From Reticulitermes lucifugus (taxonomy: Eukaryota > Arthropoda > Insecta > Blattodea > Rhinotermitidae), in contig JAKCWW010010980.1 in the NCBI GenBank assembly GCA_026260175.1, positions 1 to 20,690 of the forward strand: 20,690 nucleotides of DNA, given 5' to 3'. Below, one piece after another: positions 1 to 9,590 of this stretch. Positions within the stretch are counted from its first letter, which is position 1. The number at the start of each line of letters is the position of its first letter. Below the pieces are notes generated by a model that had not been told where the DNA came from, did not search any database, and saw only the letters and a list, made by a program, of their open reading frames with translations. The position numbers and the translations under genes are program-made.

Positions 1-583
1 CTACTCTCTTTTATGCTTTATTACCAATAACATGGATCAATATCAGTTCATCTCGGATATTCATAGTAGAAATACTAGACGGGGCTCTAATCTTTATCAA
101 CCCTCATCAAATTTGTCGCTATATCAAAGAGGAACCTACTATATGGGTATAAAAATCTTTAATAGCCTTCCTCCATACCTAAAAAAGTTACATAATGATA
201 GTAGACTGTTCAGATTAGCTTTGAAAGATTATTTGTACACTCATTCATTTTATACCTTACAGGAATATTATAATCTGGATAATAATTAAGATCTGATGAA
301 ATCATTGCTTAATACTTTAATAATATTATATATGCACTATTGTAATTTTACATGTATATATTCTTTTTATGACACTTGTTATTTATAGCAAGCAATTTGT
401 GTGTGTGTGTGTATATATATTTTTTTATTTATTTTTTTATTTTGCTTATCTTGTTCATTTATTATATTTGTTGCTTTTTGTATTTGATTGTGTATTTGAT
501 GACCATTTCTTTATCCATGGTTGTACACCGTGTAATGGATTTACTGAAAGGTTAATAAATGAATGAATGAATAAATAAATAAA
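1..583 (+). mobile_element. 3' end of a non-LTR retrotransposon (LINE), truncated by the window edge
   Basis: A reading frame open from the left edge to the stop at 287-289 resembles the extreme C-terminus of insect LINE reverse transcriptase proteins. Recognisable pieces are IHSRNTR, YQRGTYYMGIKIFNSLPPYL near the middle, and YLYTHSFYTLQEYY at the end. It is followed by an AT-rich 3' UTR with a short (GT)n(AT)n run at about 399-420. The 3' tail at about 553-583 is made of AATG/AATA tetranucleotides, typical of LINE 3' ends made by target-primed reverse transcription. The frame is intact as far as it can be seen, so this is a fairly young insertion, but the 5' part lies outside the window. The clade (RTE- or Jockey-like) is not certain. 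Confidence 0.75.
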
Positions 584-669
584 TCAGTTAAGAGAAGTTA
601 GGTTTGCAGCAGTTTATTTTTGCTGAATATTTACATATGTGCTGTTTCAGTTTAGTTCTTTGGACAGAT

Positions 670-1581
670 TTGATCACATAATTGTTTTGGTAGAAGTTAC
701 AGATGAAATAGTGATATCGGAGTAGCATTAGACAATAGAGTAGAATGGAAGAAACAAAAATTCAGAGTACTAGCCAAACATAATCAGATTCTAACAACTG
801 TTGACACATGCTTAGCAAGAACCCCTGATATACAAGTAAAGGTTTTGGAAAATGTATGTGAGATGGTGAGTGAACCTAGAATGATTTACGGTGTTGAGAT
901 ATGGTGCCGAGAGGGATGGTGGAAAGAAATTGACAAAAACCGTGGATGGTTGTGGAAGAAAATATTAAGGATGCCTACTGAATTAGAAATATAGGAAGAA
1001 ATAGCAGAAGAGGAAATGTGCATGATAGGAAAGTATTGGTTGTGGTTGTTACACATGGATGCTCAGGAAATATAGTAAGAAATTGTTATGAATGGTAGAT
1101 ACATAATTTGTAGATGGACAGTTGGGCAGAGAAACTAAAGGAAGAAATAGAAGAATTAGGATTAGCATATATTTGGCAGAGTCGGTTAAAGAACAATATG
1201 AACTGGGTATGTAAAATAATAAAACAACATTATAATATAATGGAAAATGACTTACTTGCATATATTAGTTGAAAGAATTCCTTACTATGTTGTTGTGAAT
1301 TGGAACGTAAGTTGGGTCAAGCGAATTACATTAATGGCTGTACGAGAAATGAGAGAAGGGGAATAATGTGGCTGAAAGCAGGGATTTGTAAGTTATGCGG
1401 GATTTTCACAGGATTCAGGAGTGGAAAAAGCCACCAGTGTTTGGGGGAGGAGGATGCCAAACATGTTTCTCAGATGATTAGAAATTAAAAGGAGAGAAGA
1501 AGTTGTAGCTAGTGGATGGTTTGAATATGAATGAGAATATAGCCTATAGGAAAGTAATAAACTGTACGAATGTAACCGTTA
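670..1581 (+). mobile_element. Decayed non-LTR retrotransposon, C-terminal part of reverse transcriptase ORF
   Basis: Read with frameshifts and stops, this stretch gives a string of fragments typical of LINE pol C-termini in insect genomes. They are TVDTCLARTPDIQVKVLENV at about 798-857, YGVEIW...WWKEIDK at about 889-940, and WLKAGI...LCLGEEDAKHVSQM at about 1369-1474. The last matches the cysteine/histidine-containing tail that follows the RT domain. The fragment NENIAYRKVINCT follows near 1529-1570. In-frame stops (for example near 992-994 and 1074-1079) show that it is dead. No RT catalytic core is seen, so the element is 5'-truncated. The 3' limit is uncertain and could reach about 1880. 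Confidence 0.7.
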
Positions 1582-1940
1582 AAAAAAATACTGTAACATA
1601 CATATTTAAAACTTGATTCCATTGGGGAAATAAAGTAAGTCAAGTCACAGCCCTTATTAGAGGTTGTGGGGGAATAGAAGGCAAAACTAAGAATATTTTT
1701 GGAGAGAAATGAAAAATTTGAGTAAAAGAGTAATGGTTGCCATGTAGTGGTGTGAGTAGTAAAGTGAGAGAGTAGACCAGTGTATATAGGTATGTATTTA
1801 AGGAATTTGTGCTTTGCAAGAACTCATGTAAAGAATGAACCACAACTGAATAAGTATGTTTCACTTCATTTCACTTTGTTACATAATTAACAGCCATGAG
1901 ATGTACATCATACTGTACTTGTATCACCACCTTCATGTGC

Positions 1941-2028
1941 CGATTGTCTAGAAATCTGGGAGCCTCAACCTCCTGGAACCCTAAGGGCCTGTCCAGGCCT
2001 GTAATGGTATTGCTTTACCTTTACCTTT
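1941..2028. repeat. SINE-like dispersed repeat
   Basis: The stretch around GGGAGCCTCAACCTCCTGGA (1958-1977), then GGGCCTGTCCAGGCCTGTAATGG, then a pyrimidine-rich CTTTACCTTTACC run is familiar to me from cockroach and termite assemblies, where it recurs and is often mis-predicted as protein. There is only one copy in this window, so the call rests on memory and on the contrast with its AT-rich surroundings. Confidence 0.4.
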
Positions 2029-2324
2029 TACTGTACTTGTATCTTCATGCTTGTATAAACTGCAGCAAGGCTTTTTTAGAAATTTTATAACCATTCTTTG
2101 ATATTTAGGTTAGATGATAACACTTGAAGTCAGGGTTAGGTTTCCATTTACAAACTTCAAGTAACATAATTTAATACTAATTTTCTCAACATAATACTTA
2201 TTTATTGCATGTAAGGAGACAAAACCTAACTTGCTTGAAGAATCTCTTTCACTGTTATATCAATGACATAGCAGTAATGGTTAATTATGTACAACACCAT
2301 GTTGTCATATGAGAAGGGGGTGAT

Positions 2325-2450
2325 ATGGCTGTCTCTTAACTTCAGCACTAGATGGAAGTGAGTGATCATTTTCATTCCCTGGGTACTTTAATCTTCTGGG
2401 AAAGAGTCCACAGTACTCACTGGATAGAAGGCTGGGTAGGCTTCACTGCT
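2325..2450. repeat. Dispersed repeat, copy A (partner at 11360-11530)
   Basis: The segment TAACTTCAGCACTAGATGGA, GTGAGTGATCA, then CACTGGATAGAAGGCTGGG aligns in order with TAACTTTGGCACTATATGGA, ATGAGTGGTCA, then CACTGAACAGTTGGAAGGG in the second copy 9 kb away. The two copies are diverged, with a few indels. No ends or target duplications can be fixed, so the class is unknown; a SINE or non-autonomous element is likely. Confidence 0.55.
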
Positions 2451-2564
2451 GGTGCGGACACTACAAAGGGAGTCATCCAAGCCATAACCTAGTCACCATG
2501 CTATAGAGCTATCCAAGCTACCTGAAGATGGAAACTAATTTTGCATGTTGTGTTTTGTAAACAG

Positions 2565-4464
2565 GATTATGATGGGCAGAGGAGAGCAGAAAAACTGTCT
2601 CGGATTATCATAACACTATTTGGTGTGAGTATGTTTGTACTGAATTTTAATTTTATGTCATGCATAACATGTTTGTATATTAGATGAACAATTTTTTGAT
2701 ACAGTATCATATACTGTCAACAACAACTTGAGGTAGATATTTTTAAAACTATATATTTGCAGAATACAAATACAAGGTTTGATGCATTGTATTGTCATCA
2801 GATTGTTCATGCAGTAGTAGACAAGAAGCTTTTTTTTACAGGTATTTTACAGATTGTCAGTAAGCATGTTTTCCAGTGAACTGTTACCATAATATGCAAT
2901 CAGAATAGTAGTAAAATATGATAACATCTCTTACAACATATTGGGGTTTTTTCCTCATATATTAATATTAACTTGTTCATCTTGCAGTTCACTGTTATAC
3001 AGAGAGGTACATTTACTGTGTCCCCAAGCATAATTAAATACATTATTGGTATCTGTCAGCATGGTAGCCAACATTATGCCTCTGTTATTCCCACTGATAC
3101 CTGAGTGACTGGAAGTTGTGCTATTCTTGTGTCATCTCTCAGTATAGGTGGATTATTTCTGTAAAGTCTCGGTCATTTTTGTAATGACCCTCAGTGCGTC
3201 TCACCATCAGCCCAGATAAGTACAGGCTACACCTGACAGAATGAGCAACAATAGTTTTTATTGTAGCAACAGTGTGAGCAACAACAGCTCTTCAGATTTA
3301 TAGCAGTGAAGCCTGACTTTACAGTCCTACATGTTACATGATTGCAGCTGATACATATAAAAAAAGTGGCATCCTGTGCTGGCAGTCCCTCCTCTCTTGA
3401 TTACAGAAGGACAGTGACCTATGCACACATGACTTTGCGATTCCCATGACATCAGCACAGGTTTGCTTACCAAACATCAGGGACTTTATGAAAATAATCC
3501 TGCTATACACATGACCTGAAATTGCCTTAGCTTGTTGAACAGTGTGGTCTTATGACATGTGACACTGTGTAGTTTGGCAGATAGGTACCAATATGCTGCC
3601 TCCACTTCATCCCTAAAGATGGAGGTAGCCTGTTCCTTAGAATGTTGATGATCTATTACCAGACTATGTGGCATCACATCCCAGCAGGCCACAGTCTTGA
3701 AATAATTTTGAATGTATCAGAACCATCGCCGTTCATTTTTTGCAGGCTGTTGGACTTGTGTGGGGATACATCATACAGCAATTCTCACAAACAGTGTATA
3801 TCCTTGGAGCTGGATTTGTTCTGGCAGCAATTGTAAGTAAACATGGGCACCTACTTGGGGGGGTGAAAAACACAGATTACATGTGCTTGAAAACATTGTG
3901 CCAAGGATGGTACAATATGCACCAGAATTCTGAAAATGTGAGCTAAAGACTAAACCTTTCTACAGAATAATTTTCTGTACAAAGTTACTGACTAAGCTCT
4001 AACTTACTTTAAAAAATACACATTATTAAACGTTTTTGGAAATTATTCATTGACTTTTTTACAGTATATAGAAGAATAAAAACAAATTTAATAAGGTATG
4101 GCACTTTTGATGGTAGCTTTTAGTAGAAGAATTGAATGTATCCATATTTAATGTGCAGTCAGTTTTAAGAGGGATTTGGAAGACCAAAGGCAATTGTCAG
4201 TTACTTTATCCTGAAGCTGGAGACTGCTAATTTCTTTAAATCAATGGCCGAACAACCCAAATCAACGTGGTGCAACACCCAAGAAACTAGTGTCACCCCT
4301 AGCTGTTGTCAGAGTCTTAACACTGATATTTTTAAGACTCATTTGGTTTTCAGGTGACTATTCCGCCATGGCCGATGTATAGGCGAAAACCCCTCCAATG
4401 GCAGAAACCTCGGCCAGAAAATGATGTTTCCGAGCAACCAGTGAAGTCCAAGAAGAAGAAATAG
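2565..4464 (+). CDS. SPCS1: Signal peptidase complex subunit 1 (12-kDa subunit), 5'-incomplete, exons 2-4
   Basis: This is a small ER membrane subunit of the signal peptidase complex, a non-catalytic partner of the SEC11 protease; both termini face the cytosol. Three exons join in frame: 2565-2624 (after ACAG, donor GTGAGT), 3746-3832 (after TTTGCAG, donor GTAAGT) and 4354-4464 (after TTTTCAG, ending in TAG). They encode 85 residues: the N-terminal DYDGQRRAEKLSR, a first hydrophobic helix IIITLFGAVGLVWGY, the loop IIQQFSQT, a second helix VYILGAGFVLAAI, the family motif TIPPWPMYRRKPLQW, and a lysine-rich tail SKKKK. Human SPCS1 is about 102 residues, so only about a dozen N-terminal residues and the start codon are missing. 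I found no credible first exon in 1-2560, so it is probably left of the window. Intron 2 holds a foldback element. Confidence 0.93.
2625..3745 (+). other. SPCS1 intron (1.1 kb)
   Basis: This intron lies between the SPCS1 exon ending in TTTGGT and the exon starting GCTGTTGGA. It begins GTGAGT and ends TTTTTTGCAG. It contains the foldback element at 3536-3705. The rest is AT-rich, with no reading frame or RNA gene that I can support. Confidence 0.85.
3536..3705. mobile_element. Foldback (inverted-repeat) element, copy 1
   Basis: The left arm (about 3536-3605, GTGTGGTCTTATGACATGTG onward, then AGTTTGGCAGATAGGTACCA) is matched in reverse complement by the right arm (about 3618-3703, read back as CTGTGGCCTGCTGGGATGTG then AGTCTGGTAATAGATCATCA). 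The tip is a GGAGG..CCTCC pairing around 3600-3630. The arms are imperfect, and the right arm has an extra block of about 14 bases. The family core also occurs at 7376-7440, 9419-9590 and 16170-16240. Confidence 0.6.
3833..4353 (+). other. SPCS1 last intron (0.5 kb)
   Basis: The donor is GTAAGT after codon ATT, and the acceptor is GGTTTTCAG before GTGACTATT. Both sides are phase 0. I see nothing else in it. Confidence 0.85.
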
Positions 4465-4528
4465 CTACATATTTTGTCACATGTTCATGTTAACATTACT
4501 ATGTGTATGAATGTCTCTTCCCTATTAC

Positions 4529-4534
4529 AATAAA
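4529..4534 (+). terminator. Poly(A) signal of SPCS1
   Basis: A canonical AATAAA lies 65 bases after the SPCS1 stop codon, giving a short 3' UTR. T/GT-rich sequence (ATTTTGTGTCTTTTCTTGTCC) follows about 40 bases further on, as expected for a cleavage region. Confidence 0.75.
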
Positions 4535-5517
4535 CTGTATAAGTTTCATTTTAAATCATCCTATGTCTCATTACATTTTGTGTCTTTTCTTGTCCATGTC
4601 ACACTATACTGTGGCTAAAACGTTAAACAAGGAATAACACTAAAATTAAGAAACTTAAGGTTACTCATGTAATTAAAAGAAAGATAGGGTACAAGGATAT
4701 GAATCACATTCAGAAACTCTGTCACAGTACTTACACATTGCTTTAACCTTTTAAAGCCAACTGGTTACTTGATGCACCAACATGTTTAACATTCAAAAAT
4801 TGTACATTCTACCCACACAGTGTTTTTTTGTGTTTTGTATTTATCTTGGAACAAACAGCGACTTTTGCCCTGTGTAACATAAACTGATTGATTTTTATAA
4901 GCAAGATGAAAAGTGTTTACTATGCGATACGAACTGGGTCTTTAAATAAAACAGTTTATGCTTGGTCTTTACGGAGGTAACAGCCATGGCTATTCTTTGT
5001 ACTGGCAAGATTGTGGAGTAAATTTCATAATATCTTGAGATTTTCTTGATTAGGTCTACAGTAGGAAGCAGGAAAGTGACATCTACAAATGCGTGTATAT
5101 GCTAATGCTGATGCCTCTGTACTGAGGCCATGAGAAGATGCCCGGCATCTTGCTCAGGCTGTTACACATTCATTGCCAGTGTACTTACCTATATTCCCAT
5201 CTGGTGTTCTGGCCATTCTCTTTGCACAAATGTTGGCGCAAGCCAGATGTAGGCCAGAGAATGCTGGAGGGGAATACACAGGAGGTTGAAAGGGGGAAGC
5301 CTGGAGTTCCATCACCCATACCATAAATGAGACTTCTGTTCATGTCTCGGTGTATAGTGCTGATTTATTCTGCTTTTCTAGTCTTCTTGCCTTGCCAATG
5401 GTGAAGAAACCTGCTTCTGAGGTTGCCACAGCTATGAGAGTGACCTGACTACAGTTTGATGGTGGAATGACTGGCATGGTGAGCCTGTGATCCAGGTATT
5501 TCTTACATTCATAGTTT
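4535..5517. other. Intergenic, no gene recognised
   Basis: AT-rich to 5100, then less so. Short open frames (5138-5326 on +, 5340-5522 on -) have no family resemblance that I can name and no splice or start context to support them. The minus-strand frame at 5340-5522 ends against the tandem repeat and could belong to the same unidentified repetitive element. Confidence 0.5.
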
Positions 5518-5943
5518 CCCATTTATGTGCAGATTTTGAGTGATGCAGACACAAAAATTCATCTAAGTTTGATATTATCAGTGATGAACCTTCTGGTTTT
5601 ATACTAGAAAACTACTTAGTTGTGTGGTAAAGTTGTTGCTGTGACAGGCACCATGCCATCCCATGTATGTGCAGATTTTGAGTGATGCAGACACGAAAAT
5701 TCATCTAAGTTTGATATTATCAGTGATGAACCTTCTGGTTTTATACTAGAAAATTACTTAGTTATGTGGTAAAGTTGTTGCTGTGACAGGCACCATGCCA
5801 TCCCATTTATGTGCAGATTTTGAGTGATGCAGACACGAAAAGTCATCTAAGTTTGATACTATCAGTGATGAACCGTCTGGTTTTATACTAGAAAATTACT
5901 TAGTTGTGTGGTAAAGTTGCTGCTGTGACAGGCACCATGCCAT
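5518..5943. repeat. Tandem repeat, three copies of a 142-bp unit
   Basis: The copies are 5518-5659, 5660-5801 and 5802-5943, fixed by the recurrence of GTGCAGATTTTGAGTGATGC at exactly 142-base spacing and of GACAGGCACCATGCCAT at the end of each unit. They are nearly identical, with only a few substitutions such as ACACAAAAATTC, ACACGAAAATTC and ACACGAAAAGTC, so the expansion is recent. The period is not a multiple of three, and no frame stays open across the array. It abuts the minus-strand ORF whose last codons lie in copy 3. Confidence 0.9.
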
Positions 5944-6500
5944 GAAGACATGGGAAGTGGAGAGATTTCTGCCATAGGTATAGCTGCGTGAGTAATCAGT
6001 CCCATAGGCAAAACACCCACAGTAACCTCAGAGTTATTTTGGATGTGGTGGTGGATACAAAAGTAACTTTTGGTGCCAGGAACTGAATCCTGGTCATCCA
6101 GTCCAATCACCTGTCCTGCCATTACTGGGTGCTGAAAAGCTGTTGCTGTTAGATGTGGAGTCACTGTGGCTATATGGTTCCTAGGGCATTGTGTTAGAGC
6201 TCGACCTCCATGGATGCAGCCTTTTTTGTGTGAAGGTCCAGCAGCGCAAGGTGGATCTCCATTAGCACCACGTATCCAGGCACAATGTGAGGAGGGGTAT
6301 GAGTCTGCCAGGGGTGATGCCATATTTAATGCTAACTCCTGAGCCTGGTTCACTGCAGGGATATGGGTCTTCAGTTGCAGAGGTGCAGTTCTCCCAGTAT
6401 ATGCTGCAAACTCATTGTTCAACTTCCAGAACTTGAGCACTAACTTGTCTCGTTTTATGTGCAAAGTTTTGATGCCAGTCTGCAACTCCATGGCAGCCAT
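5883..6500 (-). other. Unrecognised 205-codon ORF next to the tandem repeat
   Basis: A minus-strand frame runs from ATG at 6498-6500 to a stop at 5883-5885. Its product is rich in His, Pro, Ala and Ser and has no transmembrane segment or motif I can assign. Its upstream side joins the decayed LINE ORF1 at 6500-6997, and its last 20 or so codons lie in the third 142-bp repeat. It is therefore probably transposon-derived or chance coding in a GC-richer repeat rather than a host gene. I assign no function. Confidence 0.3.
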
Positions 6501-6997
6501 TGTAGTATGACATGTCTGTGGCCACCCCTACATCAGAGGCATCTAGGAGGCTGCTTCTGTGGACCCAATTTTGCCAGAATGCTGGCAGTTAAAGTACTGT
6601 GTCAGGCCAGCCTGAGCCCTTTAGTGTTCGACTTTACTGATGTGAGAGGGCCCCCACGCGAGGGGCACTTGGCTGACATCTGCCTTATGCTTATGATGTC
6701 AAAACCCAGCCCCTGAAGGGCCTTGGCAATATCTGGGGCTGGAATAGTGATGGGGATTTGGTTGATAACTGCAATTATGGGCTTATCTAATTTTGTGTAC
6801 AAGGAAATATGGCATAAGTTTTGGGATATTAGGTAGGAGAGCATGGCTTTGTTATTAGTCATACTTTGGGTAATTATGCAATGCCCAGCTTCCATGGTCC
6901 CCATGAAAACAGATTTGTAAATAGGGGCGTCATGCCCTCCTGGAAAGAAAGGTTTACCACTGCAGTGCAAATAAGCAGAGGGCGAGTGACCGTCCAA
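6500..6997 (-). mobile_element. Decayed LINE ORF1 (Jockey-type, PRE_C2HC domain) fragment
   Basis: The minus-strand frame 6602-6997 encodes a protein resembling the nucleic-acid-binding ORF1 of Jockey-like LINEs. In order it shows GHCIITQSMTNNKAM, then KPIIAVINQIPITIPAPDIA, then LGFDIISIRQMSA, matching the PRE_C2HC pattern 'KPIKAVIRHLP..TPAEDI...LGFDVISVKQM'. After the stop and frame changes, RNCQ-like and PPRCL-stop-CRGGHRH remnants follow at about 6505-6595; these correspond to the CCHC zinc-knuckle region. The zinc knuckle has lost its spacing and has an in-frame stop. No reverse transcriptase follows, so this is an isolated dead fragment. Confidence 0.6.
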
Positions 6998-7139
6998 ATG
7001 TTCTATGACTTGTCCTTGGTACCTGTTGAATTGTCAACAAATGCCAGGTTCAGCGAAGCCTCTTTGCTGTCTGGGGTTTCTATTAAGGCTCTGTTCACCA
7101 TTTATAAGGGATCCAGGGAATGGAAAAGTAGATGTCAAA

Positions 7140-7345
7140 CCATAAATTTTAAAATTACAGTAAAATATAATACAGGATAGCACAAAAGCAGCACTATGGT
7201 TTCAAGCCAAGTTGTGATGGGAAGTGGTCTTTTGTGTCTGCAAGGCCATTAGCACATGAGTGAGCTGTGTTAACCTTAAGCAATGTGTGTATGAGCTGGG
7301 TATCTACCTTGGTGGTCAACAGGTTCAATAAATTTGAAAGCAATA
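7140..7345. other. Intergenic, nothing recognised
   Basis: No open frame, RNA gene or repeat pattern that I can support. Confidence 0.5.
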
Positions 7346-7460
7346 TATAATACAGTTTGTCTTCTGGGATGTCACACCGGGGACAGATAAATAGGTACTG
7401 ACATTTCGGAGAAGTCTAGTGTCTTCATCATCATCTCAACTGTGAGAACCTCACATCTTA
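7346..7460 (-). repeat. Fragment of the foldback-related dispersed family
   Basis: Read on the minus strand, CTTCTCCGAAATGTCAGTAC, then a TGTCCCCGGTGTGACATCCC segment, then AGAAGACAAACTG match the order of the core seen in the foldback elements (AAATGTTGGTACCTGTCTACC, then GTGGCATCACAT, then AAGACCG) and the piece at 16170-16240. Only one arm is present here. Confidence 0.5.
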
Positions 7461-8384
7461 AACAGTATACATTAATATGGAGGTTGTCTTAACATCTAAT
7501 GGATGAACAGGACAGCATCCCATTAAATGTGCATCGTTTTCTCCGAAAGGGAAAACATCCTGCAGTGGGCATTTAAACTGAATAGTGCTCTGGCCACAAG
7601 GCTGTACGCTAAAGGTTAAACTGTGGCAGTACATCTGTGGTCCTGTGTATAACACTGCTGTGGAATAATCTGAGACTTTATCTGTCTTGCATACTATTTT
7701 GCTGTGGGGTTTGTCATATCAAGGAAAAGTAAACATATGTATAAAAACAGTAAGGGGATACTAAATCCATTTATTTGTGTTATCAGTGAAAATCACTAAG
7801 ACTACATTGATAAGCAGGAAAAGAATACAATGATTGTAGAGCTATCAGAGGTTACCAATATGACATACTTATGAACACAAAGCCTCCATCTTCATTTCCA
7901 TTAAAGATGAATTTATAAATAATACATTCGAAGCCAAACTATTCATTACAAAACCAGTATTCAGTATCTTAACATCTGGCCACACCACCTCAGTTTCGTG
8001 CTCTTGATGTCTTTGATAATGTTTTAAAGGTACTGCTGTGACTAAGCCACGCACCATTAATGCAGAGACAGGTACAGCTTCATGCATTATCAATTTTGGT
8101 ACTGAAGTTGGACCAGAAAAAGAATGAACACATTCTCTGCACCCACCTGCCTAGCAACAATCTCTCTACATGCCTTACTCCACCTCCACCAGCTGTCCCA
8201 TGTATTCTGGCTATTGTCACATCTCCTTGCATTTTTGGTTAGTTATTCGTTTTGACAAACGGGAGGTGTGCAATGCAGGTAGAGTGGGGAACAGGAAGCT
8301 TGTCTGAATCCATACTAGCCATGTTCATTCTTTCCGTCTCAAGTGTCGATGTTGCGAGTGCCGAGTCTGACGTTCCAGATCAAG
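7461..8384. other. Intergenic, two short minus-strand open frames of unknown origin
   Basis: Minus-strand frames at 7458-7655 and 7869-8093 have protein-like composition (for example FSVQPCGQSTIQFKCPLQ) but match no family I can name and have no clear gene structure. They may be remnants of a retroelement. A pyrimidine-rich CCACCTCCACC stretch lies near 8180. Confidence 0.35.
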
Positions 8385-8445
8385 CAGTAATGCTCTAGAT
8401 TTTTATTAAGAAGGCGTAAGTTCAAATCTCTGCCAGTTTACCACC
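8375..8445 (+). repeat. Possible tRNA-derived SINE head
   Basis: GTAATGCTCTAGATTTT, then AGTTCAAATCTCTGCC at about 8421-8436, resemble a degenerate pol III A box and B box (consensus GTTCRANNCY) at about the spacing of a tRNA. No cloverleaf with a proper acceptor stem can be drawn, so it is not a functional tRNA gene. Confidence 0.35.
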
Positions 8446-9418
8446 CATCCTAAGATATTTTTCATGTTTCTTGTCCGTCTTTCCAAATGAATGCTGCAGC
8501 AGTACCTTCAAATATGCTGATAGTACCTCCTTCTCCATCATATGTGATCCTACAGAGAGCATCAAGATTTATCTGAATGCTAAGTACTACACATAATTAT
8601 CATAGTCATATACTGTACTTTAAATGGGTGGAAGAAAACCAAGTTGGGCCTACTGAAAGTCTAAATACCTCTGGAACACCAATCAACATTTAGGATATAA
8701 TTTTACAGTTAATTACAATATTTTGTCTTTCAATCGCCAACCTAATAGAGAACACCCAAAGATAACCATATTTTGAACATTACCCCATACTCTTGCCAGT
8801 GTGTTTACTGTAGAAATGGTGTGTTAAGTACTGTGGTCAATTTATATGCGTCATTTGAATCCTCATTCACAATTCCTTTCCACCTTCCGTAAAGTTGTAG
8901 CTACTATACACTATGATATTGACAAGGAAAGCAACCACATTCAATATAACAAAATTTCTGATTATGTGTGTGTATATATATATATATAAAGTATGTTTAA
9001 TCAGAGTAAATAATTATTGCTAGTTAACAAATGTTTAAGTACAGAACATCTCTCATGTGGTTTCCTGACCAGAGGTCACTTCAGAACAGTTCCATGTGGC
9101 CCCTGCACACCATGCCAAAGTATAAAACAGCAAACCACAACACCACCTGGTGGCTAATACAGTTATCAAAATTCATTTCTCAATGACCAGGCTGTAATGG
9201 GTCAAGCTCAGACCATTACAGTATGATTTCTATTGCATGCAATCATGCTGTGCACAGTATTCGGTCTGTCTTCCGTGTAAATATTTTTATGAAACAGCCT
9301 GGCAATGAGGGTAATGAAACAAGTTTTCTGACACATGACAAGTTACTGATCAACTGTTACACAGATCTGTTAAACATAACTTTCAGTACTGTTTTCACTA
9401 ACACTCAAATCCTAAGTT
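8446..9418. other. Intergenic, nothing recognised
   Basis: AT-rich sequence with a short (TG)n(TA)n run at about 8964-8988. No reading frame with family resemblance was found on either strand. Confidence 0.5.
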
Positions 9419-9590
9419 AGAATCTTTTGGGTTGTGACACTGTGTTGTTTGCTATTTAGGTATCAACATTTTGGATGAAAATGTTATCTGCATCACTAAT
9501 TTTTCCTGGAACACAGAGGCACCAGGTTCCTGCAAAATGTTGGTACCTGTCTACCAGAATATGTGGCATCACATTCAACAAGACCGTAAT
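9419..9590. mobile_element. Foldback (inverted-repeat) element, copy 2
   Basis: The left arm TTGTGACACTGTGTTGTTTG, then TTTAGGTATCAACATTTTGG, is the imperfect reverse complement of the right arm, which reads back as AATGTGATGCCACATATTCT, then AGACAGGTACCAACATTTTG. The same sequence and arm order occur at 3536-3705, so this is a family and not a chance palindrome. No terminal repeat ends or target duplication are clear. Confidence 0.6.

Noticed and set aside
862..878. ATG followed by GTGAGT as a possible SPCS1 first exon
   Set aside because: It lies within the LINE reading frame (NVCEMVSEPRM) and the preceding residues do not resemble the SPCS1 N-terminus.
4743..4765. TTAACCTTTTAAAGCCAAC as a MITE end
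   Set aside because: No reverse-complement partner was found within the next 500 bases.
6051..6110. tRNA B-box-like GGAACTGAATCC within the minus-strand ORF
   Set aside because: There is no A box at proper spacing and no foldable tRNA.
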